DNA of 8,205 nt from Bryobacterales bacterium (GTDB lineage: Bacteria > Acidobacteriota > Terriglobia > Bryobacterales > Bryobacteraceae), in the NCBI GenBank assembly GCA_003164075.1, contig PLRZ01000746.1, positions 2,961 to 11,165 of the forward strand, written 5' to 3'. Shown here one piece after another: positions 1 through 6,844 of the stretch. The notes beneath the pieces are model-generated. The model worked only from the letters and a program-made list of their open reading frames with translations, did not search any database and had not been told where the DNA came from. The translations under genes and the position numbers were made by a program. Each line of letters begins with the position of its first letter. The stretch's first letter is position 1.

Positions 1-3000
1 AGCAGGGCGTCTACCGGACCGGGTCCGGAACTAATAGGAGGCCATGGACCCCAGAACTTGTACGAGCAAATGAAATCCGCCACGATTGTCTGCGGAGAAC
101 TCATGGTGAAGGTCCATGGCGAACCAGTCGCATAAATACCCGAGAATCCCGAGAATTGGAAGCCGGCATTGGCGATCGCGGTGATGGTCACGCTTTGACC
201 GGCGTTGTAAAAGCCATCGGGAGAAGTGGGACTGACCGTCACCGACCCTTCCGTGACCGGAGACGCACTGAGGGACAGTTGATACTGCGCCGCGATATTG
301 GCCGTGTATGTCCCGGCCGTACCGCCGGCGAAGGTACGCGGATTGCTTCCGCCATCCGCCCAGCTCTGAAACGCGAAGCGTGCGTTGGTCTGACCGGGAA
401 TGGCGGTCAACCAGCTAACCGTGTGTTGCGCGCCGCTGGGCCAGTAGAAGGTGGCTGGCGCCTGATAGGTGGAACCATCGACGGTGAACGGAGCGCCGGT
501 GACGCTGGCCTGAATCGTGACCGCGGGCGGATGCGGTGAGACGTTAGTTGTATCGCTGACTGTGACCGATTGCCCTCCTCCGCCATAGACCGTGAAGGAA
601 TTGGCTGCCGGCGAGGCGGCGGTTGCCGAGACGCTCACGGCGATGGGGACCGGCGGATAACTGCTGCCGGAAGCGAGAGCGTCGTTGCGCGAACAACCGA
701 GATAACTGCCCTCGTTCGCGATATTGCAGCCCCATCCTGTTCCGGAGACGGAGACGAGCGTGAGTCCCGCGGGCAACCAGTCGTTGAAGTTAGCTCCGAG
801 CAGCGGCGCGCCGCCCGTCTGGTTGGCAATGTTGACGGTATAGCTGCCATTGCCGGTTTGGGTGAAGCCGCTATCGGTCAAGCTGGCCAAAATGACGGCT
901 GGCGGAAGAATTACGGTGGAATCGCTGGCGCTGACATTCGCCGCGCCGCCGCCCGTGACGCTCACCTGGTTTACGAGCGGGGAGTTCGAGCTGTTGATGC
1001 CCACGGTAACAGTAATCGGCGGATAGCTGCTCCCGCCTGACAGCGAATCGCTTCGGGTGCATTGCAGGAAGTAATAGACGGAACAGGTCCACCCGTTGCC
1101 TGTCATGGCATTTACCGCCATCCCCGTCGGCGGGAGTTCGGAAACGGTCACCGCTCCCGAAGTTGCGGGCGCACCCATCTGGTTGGACACGGTTACCGTA
1201 TAGGTCGCGTTGGTACCTCCCGGATAGAAGCTTCCGGCGTGCGACAACGAGACGCTCAGCACGGGCGGATTGGTGTTAATAACTGTGGAGTCGGTAGCGG
1301 AGGCGCTCGCCGATCCGCCGCCCGTTACCGTGACCGAGTTGACCTGCGGCGAGGTAGCATTGGCCGCCACGCTGACGGTCACATAGATGTAAGGGAAGGA
1401 ACCCCACCCGTAGACCGTTTGGTTGGTGGTGCACGAATTCCCCGAACACGTCCATCCGCTTCCCGACATTGAGACCAGAGACAGCCCGGAGGTCAGGTTC
1501 TCCGTCACGGTCACCGTGCCGGAGGTCGCCTGGCTGCTCTCCGCGTTCGAAACCTGAATCGTGTAAGTGGCGTTAGTCTGGCCCACCACGAAGCTGCCAG
1601 TATGGCTGGATTGAATCTGCAACGAGGGTGGGCTTACAACGCCGGCGGCGGCGTAATTGCCAAAGGGCGGCGACCCACCGCCCGAAACAGCGACCTGGTT
1701 GATCTGCGACGAGGCGGCGTTCGCCGTGACATTGGTTGTCACCGAAATGGAAGGATAGCTGCTTCCGCCAGCCAGCGGATCGCCGCGCGTACAGGTGTTA
1801 CCCGTGCAGCTCCATCCGATTCCGGACATGGATACCAGCGTCAATCCCGCCGGCAAGGTGTCCGTAACAGTGACCGTATCGGATGTCGTGGCGGCGCCAG
1901 GCGCGTTGGATACCATGATCGTCCATGGGACGTTCAATTGGCCTGGGGTGAGCGTGCCGTAGCTCGCGAGGCTCTTTGTCACGGAGAGCGCCGGGACCGA
2001 CGGATTCGCGGGTACTGTCCAAAGCCCTAGGACCGCATATTGTTGCGGATACACTACGACCGTGCCGGCCGTGGCCGGTGCGAACGTCAGACCCAACTGG
2101 ACTGTCGCCAGGTTTCCGGAGCCCGAAAACGAGGACGTGGCAGCATCCAGGCGGCATCCGCTGTTTTGAATGCTGCCCGTGCCCGGAAGTGTCAACTGCT
2201 GCGCCACCCCGGCATCGGACAGCAGCGACAGTGTGGGAGTTCCGTTGGGATCGCTCACCCATAAGTTGCACCAGACTCCAAACTTCACACCTTGCCCTGC
2301 GATCTGCGAATACCCGGCACTGTCATAAATCTGCACGGTAAAAATCTGGCTGTACCCCGTGCCGGTACTGGGAGAAATCGAAACAACGTTAGAAAACGTC
2401 GAGTAAGAGGACGCGGGGTACTGCGTGACCAAGTATTGATTTCCAAGGGATACCGTGAGGTAAGCCGTTTGACTTGCGGAGCCGGTATTCTCGGAAACCG
2501 AGTAAGGAATTACATCGTATCCATCGAATACCGTAAGGGCGCCCAGTGTAAGCCAGGAAGCGGAGCTGGTAAAGCCCGTTACACCGCATGGAGCGTTTGC
2601 CGGCCAGTAAATAAAGCCGTTTAGCGGTCCTGGTCCGATCACGCCCGAGGGTATGCCGGAGACGCCATTGCACACAAAGGAGGCCGTCTCGGTATGCGGC
2701 GCATTCATGGTTATCGCCAGCGGACTGCTGCCGTAGAAATCCCCATTAAACTCAGCCGCAACGCCCGGGGCCGGAATGGCAGTGAGCGTCACCGTTGTTC
2801 CCGCGGCATAATATCCGTTGCTGAAGGCCGGGCTCGCCGTTACCGTCCCGCCGGCGGCAAATGGAATATTGATGGTCAACAGGTAAAACGCCGCGATATT
2901 CGCGGTATACGTGGCTGGTCCGGTCGACGTAAAGGTTCGCGGGTTCGATCCGCCGTCGCTCCAGCTTTCAAAGCTGTAGCTGGCGCCGGGTTGGCTCGGT

Positions 3001-5042
3001 ACCGAAGTCAGCCAGGTGACGCTGTGCTGCGTTCCGATGGTCCAATAGATGGTGGCTGGCGTCTGATACACGCTGCCGTCTTCAAGCGAAAACGGCGCGC
3101 CCGCAACGTTTGCTTGAATCGTGACGGCCGGCCCGTGTGCGGCAATTACCGTGGAATCGGTGGCGGAAGCGCTGGCCGATCCAACGCCCGAGACCGAAAC
3201 GGTATTCACCTGCGGAGAAGTAGCTGTGAGACCGACGCTCACCGTGACGGTTATCGGCGGATAACTGCTCCCGCCGTTCAGCACGTCGCTGCGGGAGCAA
3301 CCGGAAGAGTAAAAGTAGGAGTTGGGGCTGCAAGTCCACCCGGTTCCCGCGATCGAAACGAGCGTCAAACCGGAGGGCAGGCTTTCGCTGACGTTTACCG
3401 GCCCCGACGTCGGGTCCGCGCCCGCCTGGTTAGAGACCGACAGAGTGTAAGTGGCGTTCGTCTGCGCCTGCGTAAAATTGCCCGAGTCGCCGATCGAGAT
3501 CGTCAGCACCGGCGGATTGGCGATGTAGTTCGTGTAATCGTAATCGGTGAGCGTGGCAGACCCGCCCCCCGATAACGTGACCTGGTTCGAACCGCCTCCA
3601 AACGTGGCGCCGACGTTTACTGTAACGGCGATAGGTGGATAACTGTTCCCGCCGGCCAGCGCGTCGCTCCGGGAACAGGTCGTCCCCGCGCAACTCCAGC
3701 CCGCGCCAGTTATCGAGACCAACGTCAATCCCTGCGGAAGAGTATCTGCCACCGTGACCGTGCCGGAGGAAGACGCCGCGCCAGCCAGGTTGGAGACCGT
3801 CACCGTGTAGGTGGCGTTCGACTGGAGTTGCGTGAAACTGCCGGTGTGCGTCGGGGTAATTCGTAGGGCTGGCCGCGTGGAATCGACTGGCACGTTCCAC
3901 AGCGCGTAGGTCGCATAGCTCGAGCCCCCCGTTCCAAAAGCTCCGCCGGTGATATATCGCGCGCCCGCGAATGCCTGGGTGAAGGTCAGCGCCAATTGAA
4001 CGGTGACGATCTCGCCGGAACCCGAAATGCTCGACAACGCGCCGTTCAACGCGCACATGCTGTTCTGCAAGGTCCCGAGACTTGGCAGGCTCAAATAGCC
4101 CGACCATTGTCCGTTGTCCTGAACCAGGCTCGCGCTGGACCAGTAAGGGACGACCTCCAGGTGGCAAGTGGAATTATCGGTCCCGAAGAACTGCAGGTCC
4201 AGGTATTGCACGCCATTATATCCGTACTCTTCCTCGAACGCCTGTATCGTAAAAACCTGGCTCGTCCCCGTTCCAATCGACGGAGTCACCGAGACCACAT
4301 TCGGAACGTAATAACCGGGCCCCAACTGCGTAACCTGGAACGTTTGGGAGGAATTGTTTCCGGTGAACGTCAGGCTCCCATAGCGTGAGTATGCGGTTTG
4401 CGAAACCGACAAAGGGATGTAATCGAAGTTACCCACGGAGCCTGGAGTGCCCACTGTAAGCCAATCCACGGAAGAGGTTAGCGTCGCCTGGCATCCAGGA
4501 CCGCCTTGCCACACCTCTAGCATGGAGTACGGGCCATCGTAGAAATAGGTGTCCCAGAAGGGAAACGTACAGCTCGCACTATCTTGCGGCTGGAGGCTTG
4601 CCGCCGCTCCGGGTTCGATCCACGTGGAAGCCGGAGCGAGGACGCCGCCTGCCGTGGAAATGGCCGTTGCGACAAACGGGCGCGTGCCGGCGAGCGGCTT
4701 GGGAAGCGTGAACGCGACCGTAATGGTCAACCGATCGCCCGATCCCTCGATCGAGTTGCCTTCCGCCGAGACGGAGCATTCGTCGTTCGAGATCTTATCT
4801 TCGAAATCGACCCGCGCCATGCGGGTGCGCGCACCGCCGGGGCCATCCAGCACGTCGAACTCCCTCGTGGCCGGATAAACTTCCACCTGGCATCGCTCGG
4901 ATCCCAGAACGAGTATTGCCCTGCCGATGTCGCCGTATCCGTTCGGATCCGTGAACCGGGCTGTGAAATGAATGGCATCCTGGGCGCGGGCACCGGCGGA
5001 AAGGAAAAGGGCGAATAACAACCCGCGGGTAAATACCATCAT
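1..5042 (-). CDS. Giant secreted multi-repeat (BACON-like / DUF11 / InlB-type) surface protein, C-terminus outside the window
   Basis: The frame is open from ATG at 5042 to base 1 (1680 codons, no stop), so the gene is partial at its 3' end. Residues 1-20 look like a Sec signal peptide: Arg6, a hydrophobic stretch at 7-16, and an ARA|Q cleavage motif. Residues 21-157 are a degenerate Ig-like module with Cys51 and Cys89. BACON-like modules lie at 158-248 and 791-885 (SVDWLTVG, ASWLTLG, ending near VTQ). Ig-like modules with a Cys pair lie at 249-390 (C293/C330) and 886-1016 (C925/C963). DUF11 copies start at 391, 510, 1017, 1138, 1259 and 1380. InlB-type repeat pairs lie at 638-790 and 1505-1658. 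No enzymatic domain is visible. DUF11 and BACON proteins are usually exported and have adhesive or carbohydrate-binding roles, so a cell-surface or matrix role is inferred. The anchor or sorting signal would lie beyond the window. ATG codons at 5042 and 5039 are adjacent; neither has a clear Shine-Dalgarno site. Confidence 0.9.
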   Translation of the reverse strand, partial: MMVFTRGLLFALFLSAGARAQDAIHFTARFTDPNGYGDIGRAILVLGSERCQVEVYPATREFDVLDGPGGARTRMARVDFEDKISNDECSVSAEGNSIEGSGDRLTITVAFTLPKPLAGTRPFVATAISTAGGVLAPASTWIEPGAAASLQPQDSASCTFPFWDTYFYDGPYSMLEVWQGGPGCQATLTSSVDWLTVGTPGSVGNFDYIPLSVSQTAYSRYGSLTFTGNNSSQTFQVTQLGPGYYVPNVVSVTPSIGTGTSQVFTIQAFEEEYGYNGVQYLDLQFFGTDNSTCHLEVVPYWSSASLVQDNGQWSGYLSLPSLGTLQNSMCALNGALSSISGSGEIVTVQLALTFTQAFAGARYITGGAFGTGGSSYATYALWNVPVDSTRPALRITPTHTGSFTQLQSNATYTVTVSNLAGAASSSGTVTVADTLPQGLTLVSITGAGWSCAGTTCSRSDALAGGNSYPPIAVTVNVGATFGGGSNQVTLSGGGSATLTDYDYTNYIANPPVLTISIGDSGNFTQAQTNATYTLSVSNQAGADPTSGPVNVSESLPSGLTLVSIAGTGWTCSPNSYFYSSGCSRSDVLNGGSSYPPITVTVSVGLTATSPQVNTVSVSGVGSASASATDSTVIAAHGPAVTIQANVAGAPFSLEDGSVYQTPATIYWTIGTQHSVTWLTSVPSQPGASYSFESWSDGGSNPRTFTSTGPATYTANIAAFYLLTINIPFAAGGTVTASPAFSNGYYAAGTTVTLTAIPAPGVAAEFNGDFYGSSPLAITMNAPHTETASFVCNGVSGIPSGVIGPGPLNGFIYWPANAPCGVTGFTSSASWLTLGALTVFDGYDVIPYSVSENTGSASQTAYLTVSLGNQYLVTQYPASSYSTFSNVVSISPSTGTGYSQIFTVQIYDSAGYSQIAGQGVKFGVWCNLWVSDPNGTPTLSLLSDAGVAQQLTLPGTGSIQNSGCRLDAATSSFSGSGNLATVQLGLTFAPATAGTVVVYPQQYAVLGLWTVPANPSVPALSVTKSLASYGTLTPGQLNVPWTIMVSNAPGAATTSDTVTVTDTLPAGLTLVSMSGIGWSCTGNTCTRGDPLAGGSSYPSISVTTNVTANAASSQINQVAVSGGGSPPFGNYAAAGVVSPPSLQIQSSHTGSFVVGQTNATYTIQVSNAESSQATSGTVTVTENLTSGLSLVSMSGSGWTCSGNSCTTNQTVYGWGSFPYIYVTVSVAANATSPQVNSVTVTGGGSASASATDSTVINTNPPVLSVSLSHAGSFYPGGTNATYTVTVSNQMGAPATSGAVTVSELPPTGMAVNAMTGNGWTCSVYYFLQCTRSDSLSGGSSYPPITVTVGINSSNSPLVNQVSVTGGGAANVSASDSTVILPPAVILASLTDSGFTQTGNGSYTVNIANQTGGAPLLGANFNDWLPAGLTLVSVSGTGWGCNIANEGSYLGCSRNDALASGSSYPPVPIAVSVSATAASPAANSFTVYGGGGQSVTVSDTTNVSPHPPAVTIQASVTGAPFTVDGSTYQAPATFYWPSGAQHTVSWLTAIPGQTNARFAFQSWADGGSNPRTFAGGTAGTYTANIAAQYQLSLSASPVTEGSVTVSPTSPDGFYNAGQSVTITAIANAGFQFSGFSGIYATGSPWTFTMSSPQTIVADFICSYKFWGPWPPISSGPGPVDAL
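69..530 (-). repeat. InlB-type (divergent bacterial repeat) pair, copy 2
   Basis: Residues 1505-1658 begin PPAVTIQASVTG and carry AFQSWADGGSNPRTF, TYTANIAAQY, GSVTVSP, GFYNAGQSVTITA and a closing IVADFIC. It matches copy 1 module for module and closes unit 2 of the super-repeat. Confidence 0.75.
531..1994 (-). repeat. DUF11 tandem block 2 (four copies)
   Basis: Copies start at residues 1017, 1138, 1259 and 1380. The first three are each 121 residues long and the last is 125, giving a regular 363-bp DNA period at 1994, 1631 and 1268. Cysteine pairs are C1079/C1084, C1199/C1204, C1320/C1328 and C1439/C1450, so loop length varies (4, 4, 7 and 10 residues between). The third copy has lost the usual LPxGL sequence and reads LPPTGM. 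The fourth is the most diverged at its N-terminal half (LGANFNDWLPAGL). Confidence 0.8.
2673..3131 (-). repeat. InlB-type (divergent bacterial repeat) pair, copy 1
   Basis: Residues 638-790 start PAVTIQANVAG and contain two tandem beta-repeat halves. The first carries SFESWSDGGSNPRTF and TYTANIAA. The second carries GTVTASP, GYYAAGTTVTLTA and the closing TASFVC. This matches the divergent InlB B-repeat pattern (a gappy W.DGG core, then G.v..sP..g.Y..Gt.Vtl.A). It is closely similar to the copy at bases 69-530. Confidence 0.75.
3132..3872 (-). repeat. DUF11 tandem block 1 (two copies)
   Basis: Copies lie at residues 391-509 and 510-637. Both carry the DUF11 signatures NATYT(V/L), LP.GLTLVSI, GW(S/T)C, a second cysteine followed by SRSD, and G.SYPPI.VTV. 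The Cys-Cys loop is short in copy 1 (C451/C456, four residues between) and long in copy 2 (C571/C582, ten residues between, rich in Tyr and Ser). The family assignment comes from motif recognition, not a profile search. Confidence 0.8.
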
Positions 5043-5119
5043 AAAAAGGCCTGAAAATCCGCAATCGTAATTGTAGCAGGCCGGGCCGACAAGAACGGCC
5101 GGGGAGTGTGCGTGTTATC
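5043..5119. promoter_or_regulatory. Divergent intergenic region with a candidate minus-strand -10 box
   Basis: This 77-bp gap separates the divergent starts at 5042 (minus) and 5120 (plus). On the minus strand TACAAT (5070-5075) is one mismatch from the sigma-70 -10 consensus and would give a leader of about 20 nt. The hexamer 17 nt upstream of it, CCGTTC, is a poor -35 box. A GC-rich imperfect hairpin (GGCCG, spacer, CGGCC) lies around 5084-5100. I see no convincing plus-strand promoter and no operator repeat. Confidence 0.3.
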
Positions 5120-6736
5120 ATGCGGGGAATGCGCCTAAGGATCGCCATCAAGCTCGTGGCTGCGCTGGCGATTGCCGGCGCGGCTTCGACTCCGCTATGT
5201 GCCGCTGACCGGCACCTGGTAAACGGCTGGGACGTACGGGACGAGATCAAGCTCGCTCCAGGCGTCGATCCAGCCCTCGTCAAGGAATATTTTCCGTCGT
5301 TTTACGATTATCTGGATACCGTCCTGTTCCATCCGACCGCCGGCTATTACTCCAGCGGGCGGGTGAACTTCGTCTCGGATTACCAGACGTTCCCCATCGC
5401 GCTCTACCCTTCCTTCGGCCAGATGGTCACCGAGCACATGTTTAAGATGTGGGACGGAATGCGAAAGGCCGGCACTTTGGGGCCAACCGAGAAGTTCACC
5501 ATCGCCGAGTTCGGCGCCGGCGACGGGGCCATGGCCGAGTCGGTACTCGCCTATATCGATCAACAGGCAGCCGATAATTCCGATGCGCGCTGGCGCCAAT
5601 TCAAGGAGCAGACGGTCTACGCCTGCTATGATCGCTCGCCGGCGTTGAGCGAGAAGCAACGCGCCCGCAATTCCCGTTTTGGGAAGCGCTTCGATGCGCG
5701 ACTGGGCGACGCCACCGATCCGGGCGCAACCATCCCGCGGGAGAGTTTGAAGGGTGTGATTCTCTCCAATGAATTGCCGGACTGTTTCAGCGTACACAAG
5801 GTGATCCTGGACGTGAGCGGCTCGGCGGAACTCGCCTACACGGTTCCGTCGGTTCCCATGGCGACCTGGAAGAGGATTGAGGCGTCTATTCCAGCGGCGG
5901 TGCGGCAGCTTATCGTGACGGACGACAAGGCGGTCTATGAGAAGCTCTTTGCCGGCAAGGAACGCGCCGGTGCGACCGCCGCGCGCGACCGCGTTTATTT
6001 GACCAAAGACGGCTTTTCGGCGATTCTGGATACCTTCATCAAGTCGGCCGATTACGAGGCCAAGGTGAACATGCTTCAGTTCCAGGAGTTATACGTCCCG
6101 GTGACGGTGATTCCGGAACTGGCGGAGCATTTCCGGCAATATGCCCACGCCTATGCTTACGCCTTGACTAAGAGCGGTAAGGGCATGGTGACTTATATCA
6201 ACTTAGGCGAGGGTAAGTTCATTAAGGGCGCGGGTGCGGCTTTGAAAGCCGGCTACGTGATCACCATCGATTACGGCTCCAACTGGGATGGGATCCTGGG
6301 GCAGGAGTTCGATCACCTGCGCATGTACGGGCAAGGCAGCTCTCAAACCCAGGCCAATCCGTACCACTCCCCGACTCTGAATGACATGACTACGGACGTG
6401 AACTTCAGCCACCTCGCGGCCGAAGGGAAATCGGTGGGGCTGGAAGCGCTCTATTTCGGACCTCAGCACTGGCTGCAATTGGGCACTTCGATCGATCTGG
6501 ACATGCCGCCGGCCGTCCGCGCGGTCACCGTGGACGACCAGGCCGACTTTCAGAATTGGGCCGGCTTGTTCTATAGCTGGGAGGTTTACAAGGTCCTGAT
6601 TCAACAGAAAGAGAAGACCGACGCGGCCTATCGCTACCCCACCGATTTTGCGGAAGCCCTGACCGTGACGGAAGACGGATTGAGTCCGGCCGACCGCGTG
6701 AAGCTGGCGGAGATCGAGAAAAAGATCGGGCGGTAG
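5120..6736 (+). CDS. MidA/NDUFAF7-like (DUF185) SAM-dependent methyltransferase homologue with predicted signal peptide
   Basis: The product is 538 residues. Class I methyltransferase features are visible: HPTAGYY (71-77), a family hallmark near the N-terminus; the SAM-binding glycine motif EFGAGDG (130-136); SNELPD (216-221), matching the family's SNELLDA; IDYG (383-386); and DMTTDVNFS (422-430), matching the DLTAHVDF motif. In mitochondria NDUFAF7 methylates an arginine of a complex I subunit; the substrate of bacterial homologues is not established. Two oddities stand out. Residues 1-29 look like a Sec signal (Arg/Lys, hydrophobic stretch 12-22, CAA|D), and the protein is longer than usual because of roughly 100 extra residues between about 245 and 345. 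The start at ATG 5120 sits 13 nt after GGGGAG (5101-5106). GTG 5108 and ATG 5129 are in-frame alternatives; all three keep the hydrophobic segment. The gene is divergent from the giant-protein gene. Confidence 0.85.
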   Translation: MRGMRLRIAIKLVAALAIAGAASTPLCAADRHLVNGWDVRDEIKLAPGVDPALVKEYFPSFYDYLDTVLFHPTAGYYSSGRVNFVSDYQTFPIALYPSFGQMVTEHMFKMWDGMRKAGTLGPTEKFTIAEFGAGDGAMAESVLAYIDQQAADNSDARWRQFKEQTVYACYDRSPALSEKQRARNSRFGKRFDARLGDATDPGATIPRESLKGVILSNELPDCFSVHKVILDVSGSAELAYTVPSVPMATWKRIEASIPAAVRQLIVTDDKAVYEKLFAGKERAGATAARDRVYLTKDGFSAILDTFIKSADYEAKVNMLQFQELYVPVTVIPELAEHFRQYAHAYAYALTKSGKGMVTYINLGEGKFIKGAGAALKAGYVITIDYGSNWDGILGQEFDHLRMYGQGSSQTQANPYHSPTLNDMTTDVNFSHLAAEGKSVGLEALYFGPQHWLQLGTSIDLDMPPAVRAVTVDDQADFQNWAGLFYSWEVYKVLIQQKEKTDAAYRYPTDFAEALTVTEDGLSPADRVKLAEIEKKIGR

Positions 6737-6742
6737 AGCTAC

Positions 6743-6841
6743 CTAATTCGGGGACAGGCTACATAACCTCGAAATAGAGTCGTGAACTGGTCAAGTCTTT
6801 GAGTGCGTATTTCGAGGTTATGTAGCCTGTCCCCGAATTAG
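6743..6841. mobile_element. Perfect 34-bp inverted repeat with 31-nt spacer (REP/MITE-like palindrome)
   Basis: The left arm (6743-6776) and right arm (6808-6841) are exact reverse complements over all 34 bases; pairing stops abruptly at both ends. The outer part of the arms reads CTAATTCGGGGACAGGCTAC. The spacer 6777-6807 is not self-complementary in any obvious way, and no T-run follows, so it does not look like an intrinsic terminator. The element occupies 99 of the 108 bases between the neighbouring genes. Arms ending in TGTCCCCGAATT-type sequence resemble the palindromes I associate with REP-associated IS200-like transposases; that family link is inference. It has no coding capacity and would be non-autonomous. 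The only possible target duplication is a trivial AC on each side. Confidence 0.75.
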
Positions 6842-6844
6842 ACA

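Larger units (their letters stand above)
69..4571 (-). repeat. Two complete super-repeat units of the giant protein plus the start of a third
   Basis: The module order BACON-like, Ig-like, DUF11(n), InlB pair occurs at residues 158-790 (bases 2673-4571) and again at 791-1658 (bases 69-2672). Each unit opens with a cysteine (C158, C791). A third cysteine, C1659, begins a segment containing SSGPGPVD, resembling IGPGPLNG at the start of unit 2, so a third unit probably continues to the left of the window. Unit 1 is 633 residues with two DUF11 copies and unit 2 is 868 residues with four. The 235-residue difference is close to two DUF11 copies. This pattern fits segmental duplication followed by gain or loss of DUF11 copies. 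Confidence 0.8.

Noticed and set aside
531..1994. The regular 363-bp period as a CRISPR array or non-coding satellite
   Set aside because: The period corresponds to 121-residue protein repeats in an open frame, and the units diverge like coding repeats.
2694..3575. A 293-codon plus-strand open frame, with several other long plus-strand frames between 156 and 5018
   Set aside because: They lie antisense to the continuous minus-strand repeat protein, are rich in Arg/Gly in the manner of GC-biased shadow frames, and show no recognisable domain. The minus frame has a signal peptide and clear repeated domains throughout.
5195..5797. A 200-codon minus-strand open frame opposite the methyltransferase gene
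   Set aside because: It is antisense to a frame with clear family motifs and has no recognisable domain of its own.
6743..6841. The palindrome as a rho-independent terminator for the upstream gene
   Set aside because: The arms are far longer than usual, the spacer is 31 nt, and no T-run follows either arm.
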